Below are positions 42,751 through 53,002 of a DNA stretch of 64,000 nt, in pieces; the stretch's first letter is position 1; each line of letters opens with the position of its first letter. The position numbers and the translations under genes were made by a program. The notes beneath the pieces are model-generated. The model was not told the DNA's origin. It saw only the letters and a list, made by a program, of their open reading frames with translations, and ran no database searches. This DNA is from Candidatus Saccharimonadota bacterium (GTDB lineage Bacteria > Patescibacteriota > Saccharimonadia > Saccharimonadales > Saccharimonadaceae), in NCBI GenBank assembly GCA_017531585.1, contig JAFXKT010000001.1, forward strand, positions 248,001 to 312,000, read 5' to 3'.

Positions 42751-43806
42751 TTATTTAATAACAGAACGTGGGGAAATGTCGAGCGAGTATGGGTCGCTCG
42801 CTTTTTCTCCGGCCTGAATAGAATAATATGCGGCCGAAGCAACCATGGCGCCATTGTCTGTGGCGAACTTTAGGTCAGGGAAGTATACTTCGTGGGATTT
42901 TTCGAAAGCTTTGGTTAGGCCTTCGCGGAGGGCAAGGTTGGCAGAAACGCCGCCAGCAAGAAGGATAGATTTTGCTTCTGGATACATGCTGCAGGCTTTT
43001 TGTAGTTTTTGAACCAAGATTTTGACGGCTGTCTTTTGGAAGCTGGCTGCAAAATCGCAGATTTGTTGTTCGGTAAGCTTTTCTTTTAGCTCGTAGCTTG
43101 GGGTAGTGATAGGCAAGACGAGTTCTTTTTGGATGGCTCGAAGCACAGCAGTTTTTAGGCCGCTGAATGAAAAATCTAGTCCATCGACTTTTGGAATCGG
43201 GAGCTGGTATTTGTCTGGATCGCCATTTAAGGCTTTTTTGGCAATGTTTGGACCGCCTGGGTAGAGAAGGCCAAGGATTTTTGCGACCTTGTCGAAGACT
43301 TCGCCGATGGCATCATCGCGAGTAGAACCGATGATATGAAAATCGTCATGGCGCTGCATATATATTATTTGTGTATGTCCACCAGAAACAACTAGGGCAA
43401 GAATAGGGAAGGTTGGGTTGTAACCGGTTAGCCAGTTGGCGTAGATATGAGATTTTAGATGGTGAGTTGGATAAAATGGAACGTTATTAATAACGGCCAT
43501 AGTGCGGGCGGTTAACGTGCCTACAAGCAGAGAGCCAACAAGGCCTGGCGTATGAGTAACGGCAATAGCGTCAATTTTGTTTGGCTGGTTTTGATCGAGC
43601 GTACAGCCTGCATCTTTTAGGGCCTGATTAATAACGGGAAGAACGACTTCGATGTGAGAGCGGGCAGCGATTTCTGGAATAACACCGCCATAGGCTGCAT
43701 GGATATCGATTTGGGAATTTACGACATTCGAAAGCACGCGGTTGCCGTCTTCAACGACTGATGCCGCGGTCTCATCACAGGAGCTTTCTATCCCTAAGAT
43801 CTTCAT
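42751..43806 (-). CDS. tsaD: tRNA threonylcarbamoyladenosine transferase TsaD
   Basis: 351 residues from MKILGIESSCDETAASVV at 43806; a longer frame to 43851 overlaps the promoter. Metal-binding HHLKSH motif near 110-116 and nucleotide-binding VVSGGHTQI. Makes t6A37 on ANN-decoding tRNAs with TsaB/C/E, which are not in this window. TATAAT (43817-43822) lies 10 nt before the ATG, again leaderless. Convergent and abutting with the FemAB gene. Confidence 0.95.
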   Translation of the reverse strand: MKILGIESSCDETAASVVEDGNRVLSNVVNSQIDIHAAYGGVIPEIAARSHIEVVLPVINQALKDAGCTLDQNQPNKIDAIAVTHTPGLVGSLLVGTLTARTMAVINNVPFYPTHHLKSHIYANWLTGYNPTFPILALVVSGGHTQIIYMQRHDDFHIIGSTRDDAIGEVFDKVAKILGLLYPGGPNIAKKALNGDPDKYQLPIPKVDGLDFSFSGLKTAVLRAIQKELVLPITTPSYELKEKLTEQQICDFAASFQKTAVKILVQKLQKACSMYPEAKSILLAGGVSANLALREGLTKAFEKSHEVYFPDLKFATDNGAMVASAAYYSIQAGEKASDPYSLDISPRSVIK

Positions 43807-43923
43807 AACTTTGCATATTATATCATATTTTTGGGATTTTTCAGAGAGCAATGCGCTTGCGCTTGAGAGTAATGCTTATGATATAATTGACTTAAACTAT
43901 ATATTGGGAGAGGTATTATTTTT

Positions 43924-44307
43924 ATGGAACAGGTCAATCAGTTTATTGATTCGCTTATTGACGAAAAAGGGTTAAGCGTCGATGGCGACGTCCGCGAAGA
44001 ACTAAGGAAGGATATGGCTGATCGCCTTATGACTCAAATCGATAATGCCCTAATCAATGCTTTGCCTAGCGACAAGGTTGCTGAGCTAAATGAGAAGCTT
44101 GACGATCCTAACTTCTCCGAGCAGGATACTTATGACTTCATTAATAATTCTGGTATTGATACGCAGCGCGTCATTCTTGAAACAATGATGCAGTTCAAGA
44201 TGCTTTATGTTGGTGCTGACGAGGCCGATGAGGTTGCTCGTGAAGTTAGAGCAGAGAGCTCTATGGTCGAGAGTGCTAACAAAGAATCTGGCGAAATTAA
44301 AGGGTAG
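43924..44307 (+). CDS. Small acidic helical protein
   Basis: 127 residues, acidic, entirely helical-looking, no signal peptide. MEQVNQFIDSLIDEKG followed by EELRKDMADRLMTQIDNALINALP resembles the DUF5663-type small proteins of CPR bacteria; I hold this family call loosely. GGGAGAGG site upstream. The giant repeat protein starts 10 nt after its stop, so the two are cotranscribed and may work together. Confidence 0.6.
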   Translation: MEQVNQFIDSLIDEKGLSVDGDVREELRKDMADRLMTQIDNALINALPSDKVAELNEKLDDPNFSEQDTYDFINNSGIDTQRVILETMMQFKMLYVGADEADEVAREVRAESSMVESANKESGEIKG

Positions 44308-44317
44308 GAGATAATTA

Positions 44318-47300
44318 ATGGATAATAAATCTGGAAATCCGTTTCCGCCAGAGAGGGCTGATGATCTAGAGCAGGGCTCTGGAAGTCCTTTTGACATCCT
44401 TGGAGATGTTCAGTTTGGCGGCCAGGACGACGATCCGCTTGGGCGTCAGGCGGAAGCTGATAAGCATGCGCAGAGATACGAAGATCTTCGCAAAGAAAAA
44501 GACGAACGTGCTCAAAGGCTTGAAGAGTACGAGTCGACTCAAACTATACCTTTTAAACCCGATACACATAATGAACGTGCTGCTCAGGCCGATGTTGAGC
44601 TTGGCCGTTATCTTAGTCTGATTGACCCAAGTCAGCAAGAGGCAATTGCTTTTGTGCAAGAGCCTGGCGTTGTTGACTTTTTGAATGATACCCAAATTGC
44701 TGGTTACAGCCCAATAGATGACCGTATGGTCGATGCTTTAAGAGCTAGCTTTGAAGAATGGAAGGGGAAGCAAGAGGATAGTAGCTCTGAGATTGATGCT
44801 TCTTCTGAAGCTCCTATTTTTGAAAACTCGAGCGATAATGATGAACGTCATTTTGATGAGCACTATGAAAAGTTAAATGATCCTGCATATATGGATTCGT
44901 TAAAGAGCCTAAGTGTTGATGAACTTAGGAAAGGCAATATTATCGGTGCTCGCCAGGAGCTAGAACGAAGAGCTCGTGAGCTAGATAATGCTCCGATTGA
45001 GACTAGTGCAGATGACAACAAGGACGAGACTGATCATAGTGCTGACCTTGATCAACATCGTAAAATGTATTTGGAAGAATTAACTAGCGGTCCTGGTGCT
45101 AAGTGGCTTGCCGTGAATATGCCAGATACTACTCCTGAAGATCTTAAAAAGATGGATGATTTTCAGTTGATGAGTATTTATTTGGATTATGATACTGCTC
45201 ATACGCAGTCGTTAATCGATGAACAGGACGCTCTAAGTGAACGGCTGAATAATCTGAATAATAATTCCGCTGAAGGCGAAACTGGAACAGAGACCGATTC
45301 CGCAGAGCAACCTGCCGAAGAGACAGTTGAGGAGCCTACTGAGCAAGCCGCAGAGCAAACAGTCCAACAGCCTACCGAACAACCTGCCGAACAGCCTGCT
45401 GTTCAGCCTTCTGAGCAGCCAGTTGAACAACCTGCTGAGCAGCCTGTCGTGCAACCTGTTGCTGAAGCGATTTCAGAGGAGCAGTCTGCTGATGGTTCTG
45501 CAGACGGTCAAGCTAGCGAACCTGCTGGACAATCCACTGAGGATTTGACTGGAGATTCTTCTGCAGAGCAAGAGTCGGGAGATGACAAAGATAGCGAAGC
45601 TAGTGGGGATTCTGCAGACGGTCAGGCTAGTGAATCTGCTGAGCAATCCACTGAGGAATTGACTGGAGATTCTTCTACTGAAAGCGAAGAAGCAGGTGAA
45701 CCTACTGAAGAAGAGCAATCCGACGAAGAGACCGAAGAGTCCGAACAGAGCTCTACTGAGGAGGAAGAGAATTCTACCGAAGAAGAAGAGAGCTCAGAGG
45801 ATGAAGAATCTGAGAAGAATTTTGAGCGCGAAAAAGCCTTAGAAACATTCTTTGGTGAGGAAGATGCCACGAATTGGCTAGAAAAGAATCATGGCGAATT
45901 GTCTGGTACTGATATAGAAAACTTGAGCGATGAAGAACTCGAAGCTCTTTGGAAAGAGTACATGGATAGCCGTGGCGAAGAAGAAGAGGATTCCGCAGAA
46001 GAAGGCGAATCCAAGAAGCCAAAGAGCATGATGGAATTCTTGAACGAAAAGGGGATCACTGGTGATGATCTTCGCAATATGGATCCAAAGAAGATGATGG
46101 CGCTCTTGAATGAGTATGATTCTCTATATTCTGGCGGAAATCGCGAAGAAGAAAATTCTGATGAGGACGAAGAATCCGAAAAGAATTTTGAGCGCGAGAA
46201 AGCTCTAGAAACATTCTTTGGTAACGAAGATGCTACGGAATGGCTAGAAAAGAATCATGGCGAATTGTCTGGCACGGATCTAGAAAATATGAGCGACGAG
46301 GATCTTGAAGCTCTTTGGAAAGAGTACATGGATAGCCGTGGTGAGGAAGAAGAAAATTCTGATGAAGATGAAGAATCTGAGAAGAATTTTGAGCGCGAAA
46401 AAGTCCTAGAAACATTCTTTGGTAACGAAGACGCTGCGGAATGGCTAGAAAAGAATCACGGTGAATTGTCTGGTACTGATATTGAGAATATGAGCGACGA
46501 AGAACTCGAAGCTCTTTGGAAAGAGTACATGGATAGCCGTGGTGAGGAAGAACGTTCCGAAGAAGAAGGGGAAGAAGAACGCCGCTCGCCAGAGGAAGAG
46601 GGGGGAGAGCGCGAAGAAGAAGAAAAAGCCGAAGACGAAGAGTCTGAGAAAGAAGAGGAAGAAGAGCGCTCTGCTGAGGAAGAAAGAGCCGAACGCGAAG
46701 TCTTGACGGTCGTTAATGCTATGGCTGAAGAGGATGCAAGAATTGCAGCTGGCATTATTGCTGAACAGGCTTATAACGAAGAAATTAACAAGATGTGGCG
46801 CTTTAATCCTGTACGTTTGTGGCGTCAGTCGAGGCCAGGTCGTTCGTTCAGAATGAAGCACTATAATGCTGAGGCTATGGATAAACTTCGCAGCTTCAGA
46901 AATGGTGAAACTCCAGAAGTTCCAGCAGGGTTCTGGAATGAAAGAGACGTTATCGCTAAGTTTACGATGGCATACATGGAGAATCTCGAGAACGAGATGG
47001 TTCACAGCGATGCTGGCGAAATGATGCGTGGCTACACGGTTCGTGTTGGTGAAGATGGTACAGAAACTGTTGTTCATCGCCGCCGTAACGAAAATGGTGA
47101 GATTGAAGAAATCGAGGTTATGCGCCGCAAGAGCGATGGTACTATCGAGAATCTCATCGAAGAGGAAGAAGGCGACGAATCCGAGGCGATGGAGCGCGAC
47201 GCAAGGGCGGCCATTGAAACCAAGGATGCTATTAGGCGCTTTGCTGAATCTGGCGGTACTGCCGATGATAAGAATGCATTTATTGCAGCCATTAAGAAGA

Positions 47301-49567
47301 TTAAGGTTGAGACGCTTGGCCTAACAGATAACCAGAGCGACTTCACGATGGATAACTATCTCGATGCTGCTGTTGCCGCTCGCGATAAGATTAGTCATGG
47401 TATCGCAATGGACCGTGTCCTTGATGGCTTTAACTACATTAATGCTGAATCTAGAAGCCAGGTACGTACAGAGGTCGAAAAGACCAATATCGACTCTGTT
47501 GCTGCAAAGATTGCTATGCGTACACATGGTCTTATTGCGCCTGAAACAGCTGCTGCCGTTATCGGCTTTGCATCTGGCTACCTATTAACTGGCGCAAAGA
47601 CTGCCGCTAAGGCTGGTATTGCAGTTGGCGGTGTAGCTCTTGGCGTAGCTGTTCCTGCTACTATCCCACTAGTCGCTGGCGCCTTGATTTCTGGTGTTTG
47701 GGGTGGCATTAACGAAGCCAACAGAGTTAAGAGAGATCAGTCTAGAACGCTTCGCGATATGGCTATGGGTTCCACAAAGAGTACTTTGAATCCAAGTAAT
47801 CCATTTATGCGTGGCCGTCTCAAATATGACGAAGCTTTGAGGGCTGCAAATTATGATAGTCAGCCAGCAAATGGTTTGAAAGAAGCTTTGAATAATGCGA
47901 TTTCTGCAGGTAATACCGATGAAATTATGAAGCAGCTCGCAGCTATTGATTCTAGGATTAAGATTAGTGATCAGCAGGGTATCGACTTGATTAGCTATAC
48001 CTCTGGTGAATCGATTGTTAACGAACGTGCAAACTTGGATATTGCAAGAGCTCGCGCTAGGATTGCTCTCCGTGAAGCCGGCATAAATCCAAGCGAATGT
48101 GATACTTACTCTGATGCTTATGCAAGTAGCGTAGAGAGCATTAACCAGAATGTTTCTGATACGAAGAAGGTTCAGGGCAAGTTGCGCCGTCGTCGTGCAA
48201 TTGGCCATGGTATCAAAGCCGCTGCAATTTCATCGCTTGCATCTATTGTTGGCCAGGAAGTTCGCGCAGCCTTCGATGATAATGTGGTTGGCGTATTTGA
48301 ATCCGATAGCGCGAACAATATTGGCGCAAGTCGTACGGTTCTTGGTAATGCTCGTGAGAGATTCTTCTCGAGCCCAGATCCAAAGATTGGCATCGACCAG
48401 CAACTTACAGCTCAGCAAATCTCGGATCTTCGCCAAGAAGGTTATACGGTTGCGAAATCTGGTGCAATTCCTGGTGGTACCAACGAGTATGATATTCAGA
48501 CCTCAAGTAGCGAGTTTGCTAGTGAGAAGGGCTTCGTAGTTAATCGTTCACACTTTGGTAACGGTACGGGAGATACTGACTTCGATGAAGGTCGTACTTA
48601 TAGGACTGATGATCAAGGCTGGTTTACCGGCTTTAAGAACCAGATTACTGATGGCCGTGGTGGTTCTAGAGACTGGCGCGAAGTTGTTGAAAGCGGTCGC
48701 GTAAGAGCATACTTCACCCCAGAAGGCGTAGGCGGTGGTAAGACGATCGAGCTTAACGCAACTCCATTTACAGATGCTAGTGGCATGCCACAGATTAGTA
48801 TTACTTCGGATATTCCTGAAATCCAGGATGCTCTCGATAAGAAACTTGGTATGGTTGAAATCGCAGAGTACATGGGTACAAATGCAGACGGTACAGTGAA
48901 TGCGAATATCTTTAGTACATGGCCAGGTTCGGCAATGACTGGAGATATTACAGAGCATGTTACCGAACAGTTGCCAGATATCCCAGTATACTCGGTTACT
49001 TCACCAGATAGAGCTGTCGACTTCTTGCATCCAGTAGTTATCCCAGTACCTAGAACAGAAGCTGGTCCTAGCGAAAGAGGCACGGGACATACTAGACTTG
49101 ATTCTCTAAATCCTGTTGAGGAGGAAGAGCGTGAAGAAGAGGAAAGGCCTGCTGAGGAAGAAGAGCGCCGCACGACTCGCGAAGAAGAAAGACGTTCCGA
49201 AGAAGAGCGCCGCGCGCCAGAGGAAGAGCGTGAGGAAGAAGAAAGGTCTACTGAGGAAGAAGAGCGTCGCGCAACTGGCGAGGAAGAAGAAAGAAGAAAA
49301 GCTGCCGAGTTTAAACCTTCGAAGGGCGAACCAATTGTAGAGAGTCCAGCTAGGATAAATAAAATCGTGAAATCGCTTGGAAAAGAGTTTAAGACTAACG
49401 ATGAGCGTGCCAGGGCGTTTTTGGCAATTAGATCCTGGAATAGGATTATCGATGATGATCGTAAAAAGATTGTTAGTGGCAAAGATAAGACATCTAGAGC
49501 CGCTCTCTTGGCATTACAGTATCTTGTCCCGCACGGCTTGATCGAGCTAGAACCTACTTCTGAATAG
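44318..49567 (+). CDS. Giant acidic repeat protein with membrane segment
   Basis: 1749 residues. About 320-440 is a Pro/Glu/Gln/Val repeat (EQPAEQP-type), then Glu/Ser-rich low complexity. Three near-identical ~60-residue modules (FEREKALETFFG ... LEALWKEYMDSRG) start at nt ~45821, 46187 and 46388; weaker relatives occur at ~45060-45200 and ~46020-46130. A hydrophobic Gly/Ala hairpin (~1090-1140) is followed by a large domain and a second Glu/Arg-rich tract before a basic C-terminus. No signal peptide. Possible host-interaction or envelope-spanning protein; function not inferable. Confidence 0.7.
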   Translation: MDNKSGNPFPPERADDLEQGSGSPFDILGDVQFGGQDDDPLGRQAEADKHAQRYEDLRKEKDERAQRLEEYESTQTIPFKPDTHNERAAQADVELGRYLSLIDPSQQEAIAFVQEPGVVDFLNDTQIAGYSPIDDRMVDALRASFEEWKGKQEDSSSEIDASSEAPIFENSSDNDERHFDEHYEKLNDPAYMDSLKSLSVDELRKGNIIGARQELERRARELDNAPIETSADDNKDETDHSADLDQHRKMYLEELTSGPGAKWLAVNMPDTTPEDLKKMDDFQLMSIYLDYDTAHTQSLIDEQDALSERLNNLNNNSAEGETGTETDSAEQPAEETVEEPTEQAAEQTVQQPTEQPAEQPAVQPSEQPVEQPAEQPVVQPVAEAISEEQSADGSADGQASEPAGQSTEDLTGDSSAEQESGDDKDSEASGDSADGQASESAEQSTEELTGDSSTESEEAGEPTEEEQSDEETEESEQSSTEEEENSTEEEESSEDEESEKNFEREKALETFFGEEDATNWLEKNHGELSGTDIENLSDEELEALWKEYMDSRGEEEEDSAEEGESKKPKSMMEFLNEKGITGDDLRNMDPKKMMALLNEYDSLYSGGNREEENSDEDEESEKNFEREKALETFFGNEDATEWLEKNHGELSGTDLENMSDEDLEALWKEYMDSRGEEEENSDEDEESEKNFEREKVLETFFGNEDAAEWLEKNHGELSGTDIENMSDEELEALWKEYMDSRGEEERSEEEGEEERRSPEEEGGEREEEEKAEDEESEKEEEEERSAEEERAEREVLTVVNAMAEEDARIAAGIIAEQAYNEEINKMWRFNPVRLWRQSRPGRSFRMKHYNAEAMDKLRSFRNGETPEVPAGFWNERDVIAKFTMAYMENLENEMVHSDAGEMMRGYTVRVGEDGTETVVHRRRNENGEIEEIEVMRRKSDGTIENLIEEEEGDESEAMERDARAAIETKDAIRRFAESGGTADDKNAFIAAIKKIKVETLGLTDNQSDFTMDNYLDAAVAARDKISHGIAMDRVLDGFNYINAESRSQVRTEVEKTNIDSVAAKIAMRTHGLIAPETAAAVIGFASGYLLTGAKTAAKAGIAVGGVALGVAVPATIPLVAGALISGVWGGINEANRVKRDQSRTLRDMAMGSTKSTLNPSNPFMRGRLKYDEALRAANYDSQPANGLKEALNNAISAGNTDEIMKQLAAIDSRIKISDQQGIDLISYTSGESIVNERANLDIARARARIALREAGINPSECDTYSDAYASSVESINQNVSDTKKVQGKLRRRRAIGHGIKAAAISSLASIVGQEVRAAFDDNVVGVFESDSANNIGASRTVLGNARERFFSSPDPKIGIDQQLTAQQISDLRQEGYTVAKSGAIPGGTNEYDIQTSSSEFASEKGFVVNRSHFGNGTGDTDFDEGRTYRTDDQGWFTGFKNQITDGRGGSRDWREVVESGRVRAYFTPEGVGGGKTIELNATPFTDASGMPQISITSDIPEIQDALDKKLGMVEIAEYMGTNADGTVNANIFSTWPGSAMTGDITEHVTEQLPDIPVYSVTSPDRAVDFLHPVVIPVPRTEAGPSERGTGHTRLDSLNPVEEEEREEEERPAEEEERRTTREEERRSEEERRAPEEEREEEERSTEEEERRATGEEEERRKAAEFKPSKGEPIVESPARINKIVKSLGKEFKTNDERARAFLAIRSWNRIIDDDRKKIVSGKDKTSRAALLALQYLVPHGLIELEPTSE
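45821..46555 (+). repeat. Tandem coding repeats in the giant protein
   Basis: Three copies of a ~180-nt unit (consensus peptide start FEREKxLETFFGxEDA). Copies 2 and 3 are 201 bp (67 codons) apart; copies 1 and 2 are 366 bp apart because a degenerate module (MMEFLNEKGITGDDLRNM) lies between. Confidence 0.8.
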
Positions 49568-49579
49568 AAGTGAATAGAA

Positions 49580-49610
49580 AATAATCTCCCGAAAGGGAGG
49601 TTATTTTTTG
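49580..49610 (+). terminator. Terminator of the giant repeat protein gene
   Basis: AATAATCTCCC-gaaa-GGGAGGTTATT followed by T-run. Confidence 0.92.
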
Positions 49611-49659
49611 GTTAGTTTTTTAGCAGTATTAACTCTTAAGAGAATTTAAACTGGGGTAT

Positions 49660-49688
49660 CAAAAAACCTCTGGTTTTGGCCAGAGGTT
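49660..49688 (-). terminator. Terminator of the ABC transporter operon
   Basis: ACCTCTGG/CCAGAGGT stem with six T on the minus strand. Confidence 0.9.
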
Positions 49689-49694
49689 TAATGT

Positions 49695-50924
49695 TTATCT
49701 ATAGAACTTTAGGGAAATGATTGGGTCCTTCCTTGCCGCCTTAACTGCTGGGTAAATACCGAATATGATACCAGTTACTAAGGAAACGGCGCCCGTAATT
49801 GCGAGGATTTGCCATGAGATATGTACGGCAAATGGCGTAACTAGGGATATTAGGAATGCGCCAGCATAACCTAAAGCGAAGCCCATGATACCGCCCGCAA
49901 TGCTTAGAATGGTAGATTCAAGAAGGAATTGAAGTAGGATATTTCCACTTGAAGCACCAACGGCTTTGCGAATACCGATTTCGCGGGTTCTCTCGGAGAC
50001 GGAGACGAGCATGATATTCATGATACCGACGCCACCAACTACGATAGAGATGCCTGCTACGATTGTTAGCATCATAGAAACGATTGATAGTAAGGAGCCG
50101 GCTGGATGTAGATCCTTATTTCCAGTAACTACCTGGAAGCTATTGCTGTTGCCTTTGTTTTCGGCTAGAGCATTCTTAACAGTATCGGCAGTTTGATCGA
50201 TTGCGCCAGTCGTTGCGGTGCGGACATCGATTTGCTGAATCTGTAGGGCAGACTCAAATGTCTTTGCGTAGTCTGCACTAATAATGATTGAGTTATCGAA
50301 ATCTACGCCAGTATAGTTGATTGGTTCGTCGAGTTCTTCAAGAACACCGATGATCATGAAGCGCTGATTGTTATAGATAATAGTCTTTGTTAAGGCTTCT
50401 GGGCCGCCAAAGATTTGCATTGCGGCTTTGTAACCGATAACGGCTGCGTTTTCGCGACTGTCTGCTTTTAGAAATTCACCACGATTTAGTTTGAAGTTAA
50501 GGATGTCGCCAAGCTGATAGTTACTTGCTACAACATGGAAACCGTCGTGAGGTTTGTCATTTGCAACTAGTGTGCTTGTTGTAATTGCAAGTGGGGAAAC
50601 GCTTTCGATGCCTTCGATTTTACTAATCGTGTCGACGTCGTTTAGGGTGAGACTCGATTTTGTAAATTGGTTGTTCTCTGAAAGTTCGTCGATAAGATTT
50701 GTAGTGAAATCTTTTCCGCTGCTTGGTCGAACGATGATAAGGTTCGCATTGTTCTTGTCCGAATTGGCATTGATGAGCTTATTGATGCCACCCGTTAGAG
50801 AAAGGATAAGAACGATTGATGCGACGCCGATTGCGATACCGAGAGCAGATAGGAAAGTGCGGCCGCGATTACGGCGAAGGCTGTCTTTTGCAAGGCGATA
50901 ATGCGTGTTCAAGAGCAGTGCCAT
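49695..50924 (-). CDS. MacB/FtsX-type ABC transporter permease
   Basis: 409 residues. N-terminal TM (~20-45, FLSALGIAIGVASIVLIL), a ~220-residue extracytoplasmic MacB-type domain, then three TMs with the typical GGVGIMNIMLVSVSERTREIGIRKAVGA loop and a C-terminal PAVKAARKDPI motif. Homologues drive mechanotransmission rather than classical transport, moving peptides or lipoproteins. Overlaps operon-wise with the ATPase gene directly upstream (no gap). Confidence 0.9.
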   Translation of the reverse strand: MALLLNTHYRLAKDSLRRNRGRTFLSALGIAIGVASIVLILSLTGGINKLINANSDKNNANLIIVRPSSGKDFTTNLIDELSENNQFTKSSLTLNDVDTISKIEGIESVSPLAITTSTLVANDKPHDGFHVVASNYQLGDILNFKLNRGEFLKADSRENAAVIGYKAAMQIFGGPEALTKTIIYNNQRFMIIGVLEELDEPINYTGVDFDNSIIISADYAKTFESALQIQQIDVRTATTGAIDQTADTVKNALAENKGNSNSFQVVTGNKDLHPAGSLLSIVSMMLTIVAGISIVVGGVGIMNIMLVSVSERTREIGIRKAVGASSGNILLQFLLESTILSIAGGIMGFALGYAGAFLISLVTPFAVHISWQILAITGAVSLVTGIIFGIYPAVKAARKDPIISLKFYR

Positions 50925-52163
50925 TTATGCCTCCTTTCCTTTTGTCTTAGATTTTGTATCGGCTTTTGCCTTGCTAGATTTTGAAGTTACTTTTTTCTTG
51001 TCGTCCTTCTTATCTTCTTTTGGCTTCTTGTTTTTGCCGAGAAGCTTGTTAGTGAAGGCGCCTAGACCGGATTCTTTCTTTTCTGGTTTTGCTTTGTCTT
51101 TCTTGTCTTTGTGAAGCTTCTTTGTGAGGCTGCTTAGGCTGACGGTTCTGCGACGAGGCTTGCGTTCTTTATTCTTGTCTAGATCGCTTGCTTTTTCTTC
51201 TTTTACATTATCTGGCTTTGGTGCATCCTTTGCGGTTGCTGGTTTTGCCGAGATTGTCGTGTTGTGAAGTTCGCGATTGCCGCTTGGGGCTGGTTTTGGC
51301 TCTGCGTTTGGCTTAGCATTCGGGACTTCGACTGTAACGTTTTCGCCAGAGACCTTAACTGGAGTATCTGATACGACTTCTAGTTCTGGTGGACGCTTTT
51401 TAGATAGAACACGAACAGAAATCTTTTCTGGGATACGATTGCCTTGTGGCAAGTTATGATCAGCAACGGTCTTAATATCCGTATCAATCTGACCATCGAG
51501 CATATTGATAACGCGAGTTGCGTATGCGGTTAGGTCAGGGTTGTGAGTAACCATGATAATAGTGTTGCCTTTGGCGTGGATGCTGCGAAGTTCTTCCATG
51601 ATGATATGAGAAGAGCGGCTATCCAAGTTGCCAGTTGGCTCATCAGCAAGGATGATAGATGGATTAGAAATAAGGCTACGAGCAATAGCGACGCGCTGCT
51701 GTTGACCACCAGAGAGCTGGTATGGCATGTAGTATTCGCGTTCGCGAAGATGGAAATGTTCGAGTACGCGATCGGCAGCTTTTAGACGGCGAGTTCTGTG
51801 AACGCCAGAGTAGATAAGTGGTAGAGAAACGTTCTCAATAACCGAAAGATTAGAAATAAGATTGAAGTTTTGAAAAACGAAACCAATTTCTTCAGCACGA
51901 AAACGTGCTTTTTTACGAGCGGAAATTTTGGTAATCGGTTTTCCGTGCAAGAAATACTGACCTTCGTCAGGTTTATCTAGAAGACCAATGATGTTTAGTA
52001 GGGTAGTTTTACCGCAGCCAGAAGGACCCATGATCATGATGAACTCACCGCGCTTTACGGTTAGGTCAAACTTGTCTAGTGCATGAGATTCTGTATCGCC
52101 AAGGCCATAGATTTTCGAGACAGACTTAAGCTCGATAATGGTTTCGTTTTCTTGTTTCGACAT
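50925..52163 (-). CDS. MacB/LolD-type ABC ATPase with lysine-rich C-terminal extension
   Basis: 412 residues. The first ~230 are a complete ATPase: Walker [10 protein letters not shown] near 44-52, [14 protein letters not shown], Walker [15 protein letters not shown]-loop MVTHN. The remaining ~180 residues are low-complexity, Lys/Pro/Glu-rich ([17 protein letters not shown]), and unusual for this family; they would face the cytoplasm. Forms a pair with the permease just downstream. Confidence 0.9.
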   Translation of the reverse strand: MSKQENETIIELKSVSKIYGLGDTESHALDKFDLTVKRGEFIMIMGPSGCGKTTLLNIIGLLDKPDEGQYFLHGKPITKISARKKARFRAEEIGFVFQNFNLISNLSVIENVSLPLIYSGVHRTRRLKAADRVLEHFHLREREYYMPYQLSGGQQQRVAIARSLISNPSIILADEPTGNLDSRSSHIIMEELRSIHAKGNTIIMVTHNPDLTAYATRVINMLDGQIDTDIKTVADHNLPQGNRIPEKISVRVLSKKRPPELEVVSDTPVKVSGENVTVEVPNAKPNAEPKPAPSGNRELHNTTISAKPATAKDAPKPDNVKEEKASDLDKNKERKPRRRTVSLSSLTKKLHKDKKDKAKPEKKESGLGAFTNKLLGKNKKPKEDKKDDKKKVTSKSSKAKADTKSKTKGKEA

Positions 52164-52244
52164 TGCTCGCTTGTTCGTATTTAGTTGATATTAAACTAGT
52201 TTTAATTATACACTCTACCGAGCATTTTGGCGGTGTTTCGGACG

Positions 52245-52273
52245 AAAAAATGCCCGCATTTTTTATGCGGGCG
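52245..52273 (-). terminator. Terminator of the 105-aa hypothetical gene
   Basis: TGCCCGCAT/ATGCGGGC stem with T-run on the minus strand. Confidence 0.9.
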
Positions 52274-52284
52274 GGGTGAAAATG

Positions 52285-52602
52285 TCAGCCTTTGTAGGCA
52301 CTGATAAATTCTTCGGTTGCATCGACAAGAGTAGCGTCTTTGTCGTGTTCTTCGAGGAACTTTCTGAGTCTATCCAGGTTTTCATCATTAAAGCAGTACA
52401 CGATTTGCTTTTCGTCGTCTTTGTAGACGACGAGGCAAGAATCATTGATTGTTGCCATTGCCTGTTCGACCGTGCTTGATGTGTGTTTTGGTGTAAGGAT
52501 TGTAGCGTCATCAAGCTGCAGAATGATGCTAATGACAATGATGTCTTCTTGTGCGGGTACTCCTTGCTTTTTGAAAAGGAACGCTTTTGGAATGCTGCTC
52601 AT
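52285..52602 (-). CDS. Small hypothetical protein, 105 aa
   Basis: 105 residues; strong AAGGAGGGG site upstream of the ATG and its own terminator. Soluble alpha/beta pattern: IIVISIILQLDDATILTP, SCLVVYKDDEKQIVYCFNDENLDRLRKFLEEHDKD. Ends in TGA. No family recognised. Confidence 0.62.
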   Translation of the reverse strand: MSSIPKAFLFKKQGVPAQEDIIVISIILQLDDATILTPKHTSSTVEQAMATINDSCLVVYKDDEKQIVYCFNDENLDRLRKFLEEHDKDATLVDATEEFISAYKG

Positions 52603-52744
52603 GATTAATATCCCCTCCTTATTGGGCGGCAGCCACTAGAATGGTTATAATTATAATATCAAACAATGGTTTAGTCAATCTGATGCAAGGTGTTGATGGA
52701 CGGGCTTTATTAGGAGCAAAGATTGTGTTATAATCGTGAGAACT

Positions 52745-52834
52745 GGAGAGGTGTCCGAGTGGTTGAAGGAGCACGCTTGGAAAGCGTGTATGCGGGCAAC
52801 CGTATCTGGGGTTCGAATCCCCATCTCTCCGCCA
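52745..52834 (+). tRNA. tRNA-Ser (anticodon GGA)
   Basis: Acceptor GGAGAGG paired with CATCTCTCC region, anticodon stem CACGC/GCGTG with loop TTGGAAA, long variable arm, T arm GGGGTTCGAATCCCC, encoded CCA. TATAAT promoter box just upstream (near 52730). Reads TCC/TCT. Confidence 0.95.
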
Positions 52835-52846
52835 GTAATGAAAAAT

Positions 52847-52866
52847 GACCCGAAGGGTCTTTTTTG
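52847..52866 (+). terminator. Terminator of tRNA-Ser(GGA), first copy
   Basis: GACCC-gaa-GGGTC followed by six T; repeated exactly at 52983-53002. Confidence 0.85.
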
Positions 52867-52982
52867 TTGCTGGTGGAGAGTATGTGGCGAGAAGACCAGT
52901 GGGTTCGTCCAAAACCCGGTTGAGCGAAGCGAGACGACGGCGTTTTGTTTATATCCCCATCTCTCCGCCAGTAATGAAAAAT

Positions 52983-53002
52983 GACCCGAAGGGTCTTTTT
53001 TG
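52983..53002 (+). terminator. Terminator, second copy
   Basis: Exact duplicate of the terminator at 52847-52866. Confidence 0.85.

Noticed and set aside
52619-52912. Minus-strand frame over tRNA-Ser(GGA) ([15 protein letters not shown]-type peptide)
   Set aside because: Same tRNA shadow artefact; it covers the tRNA, terminator and repeat.
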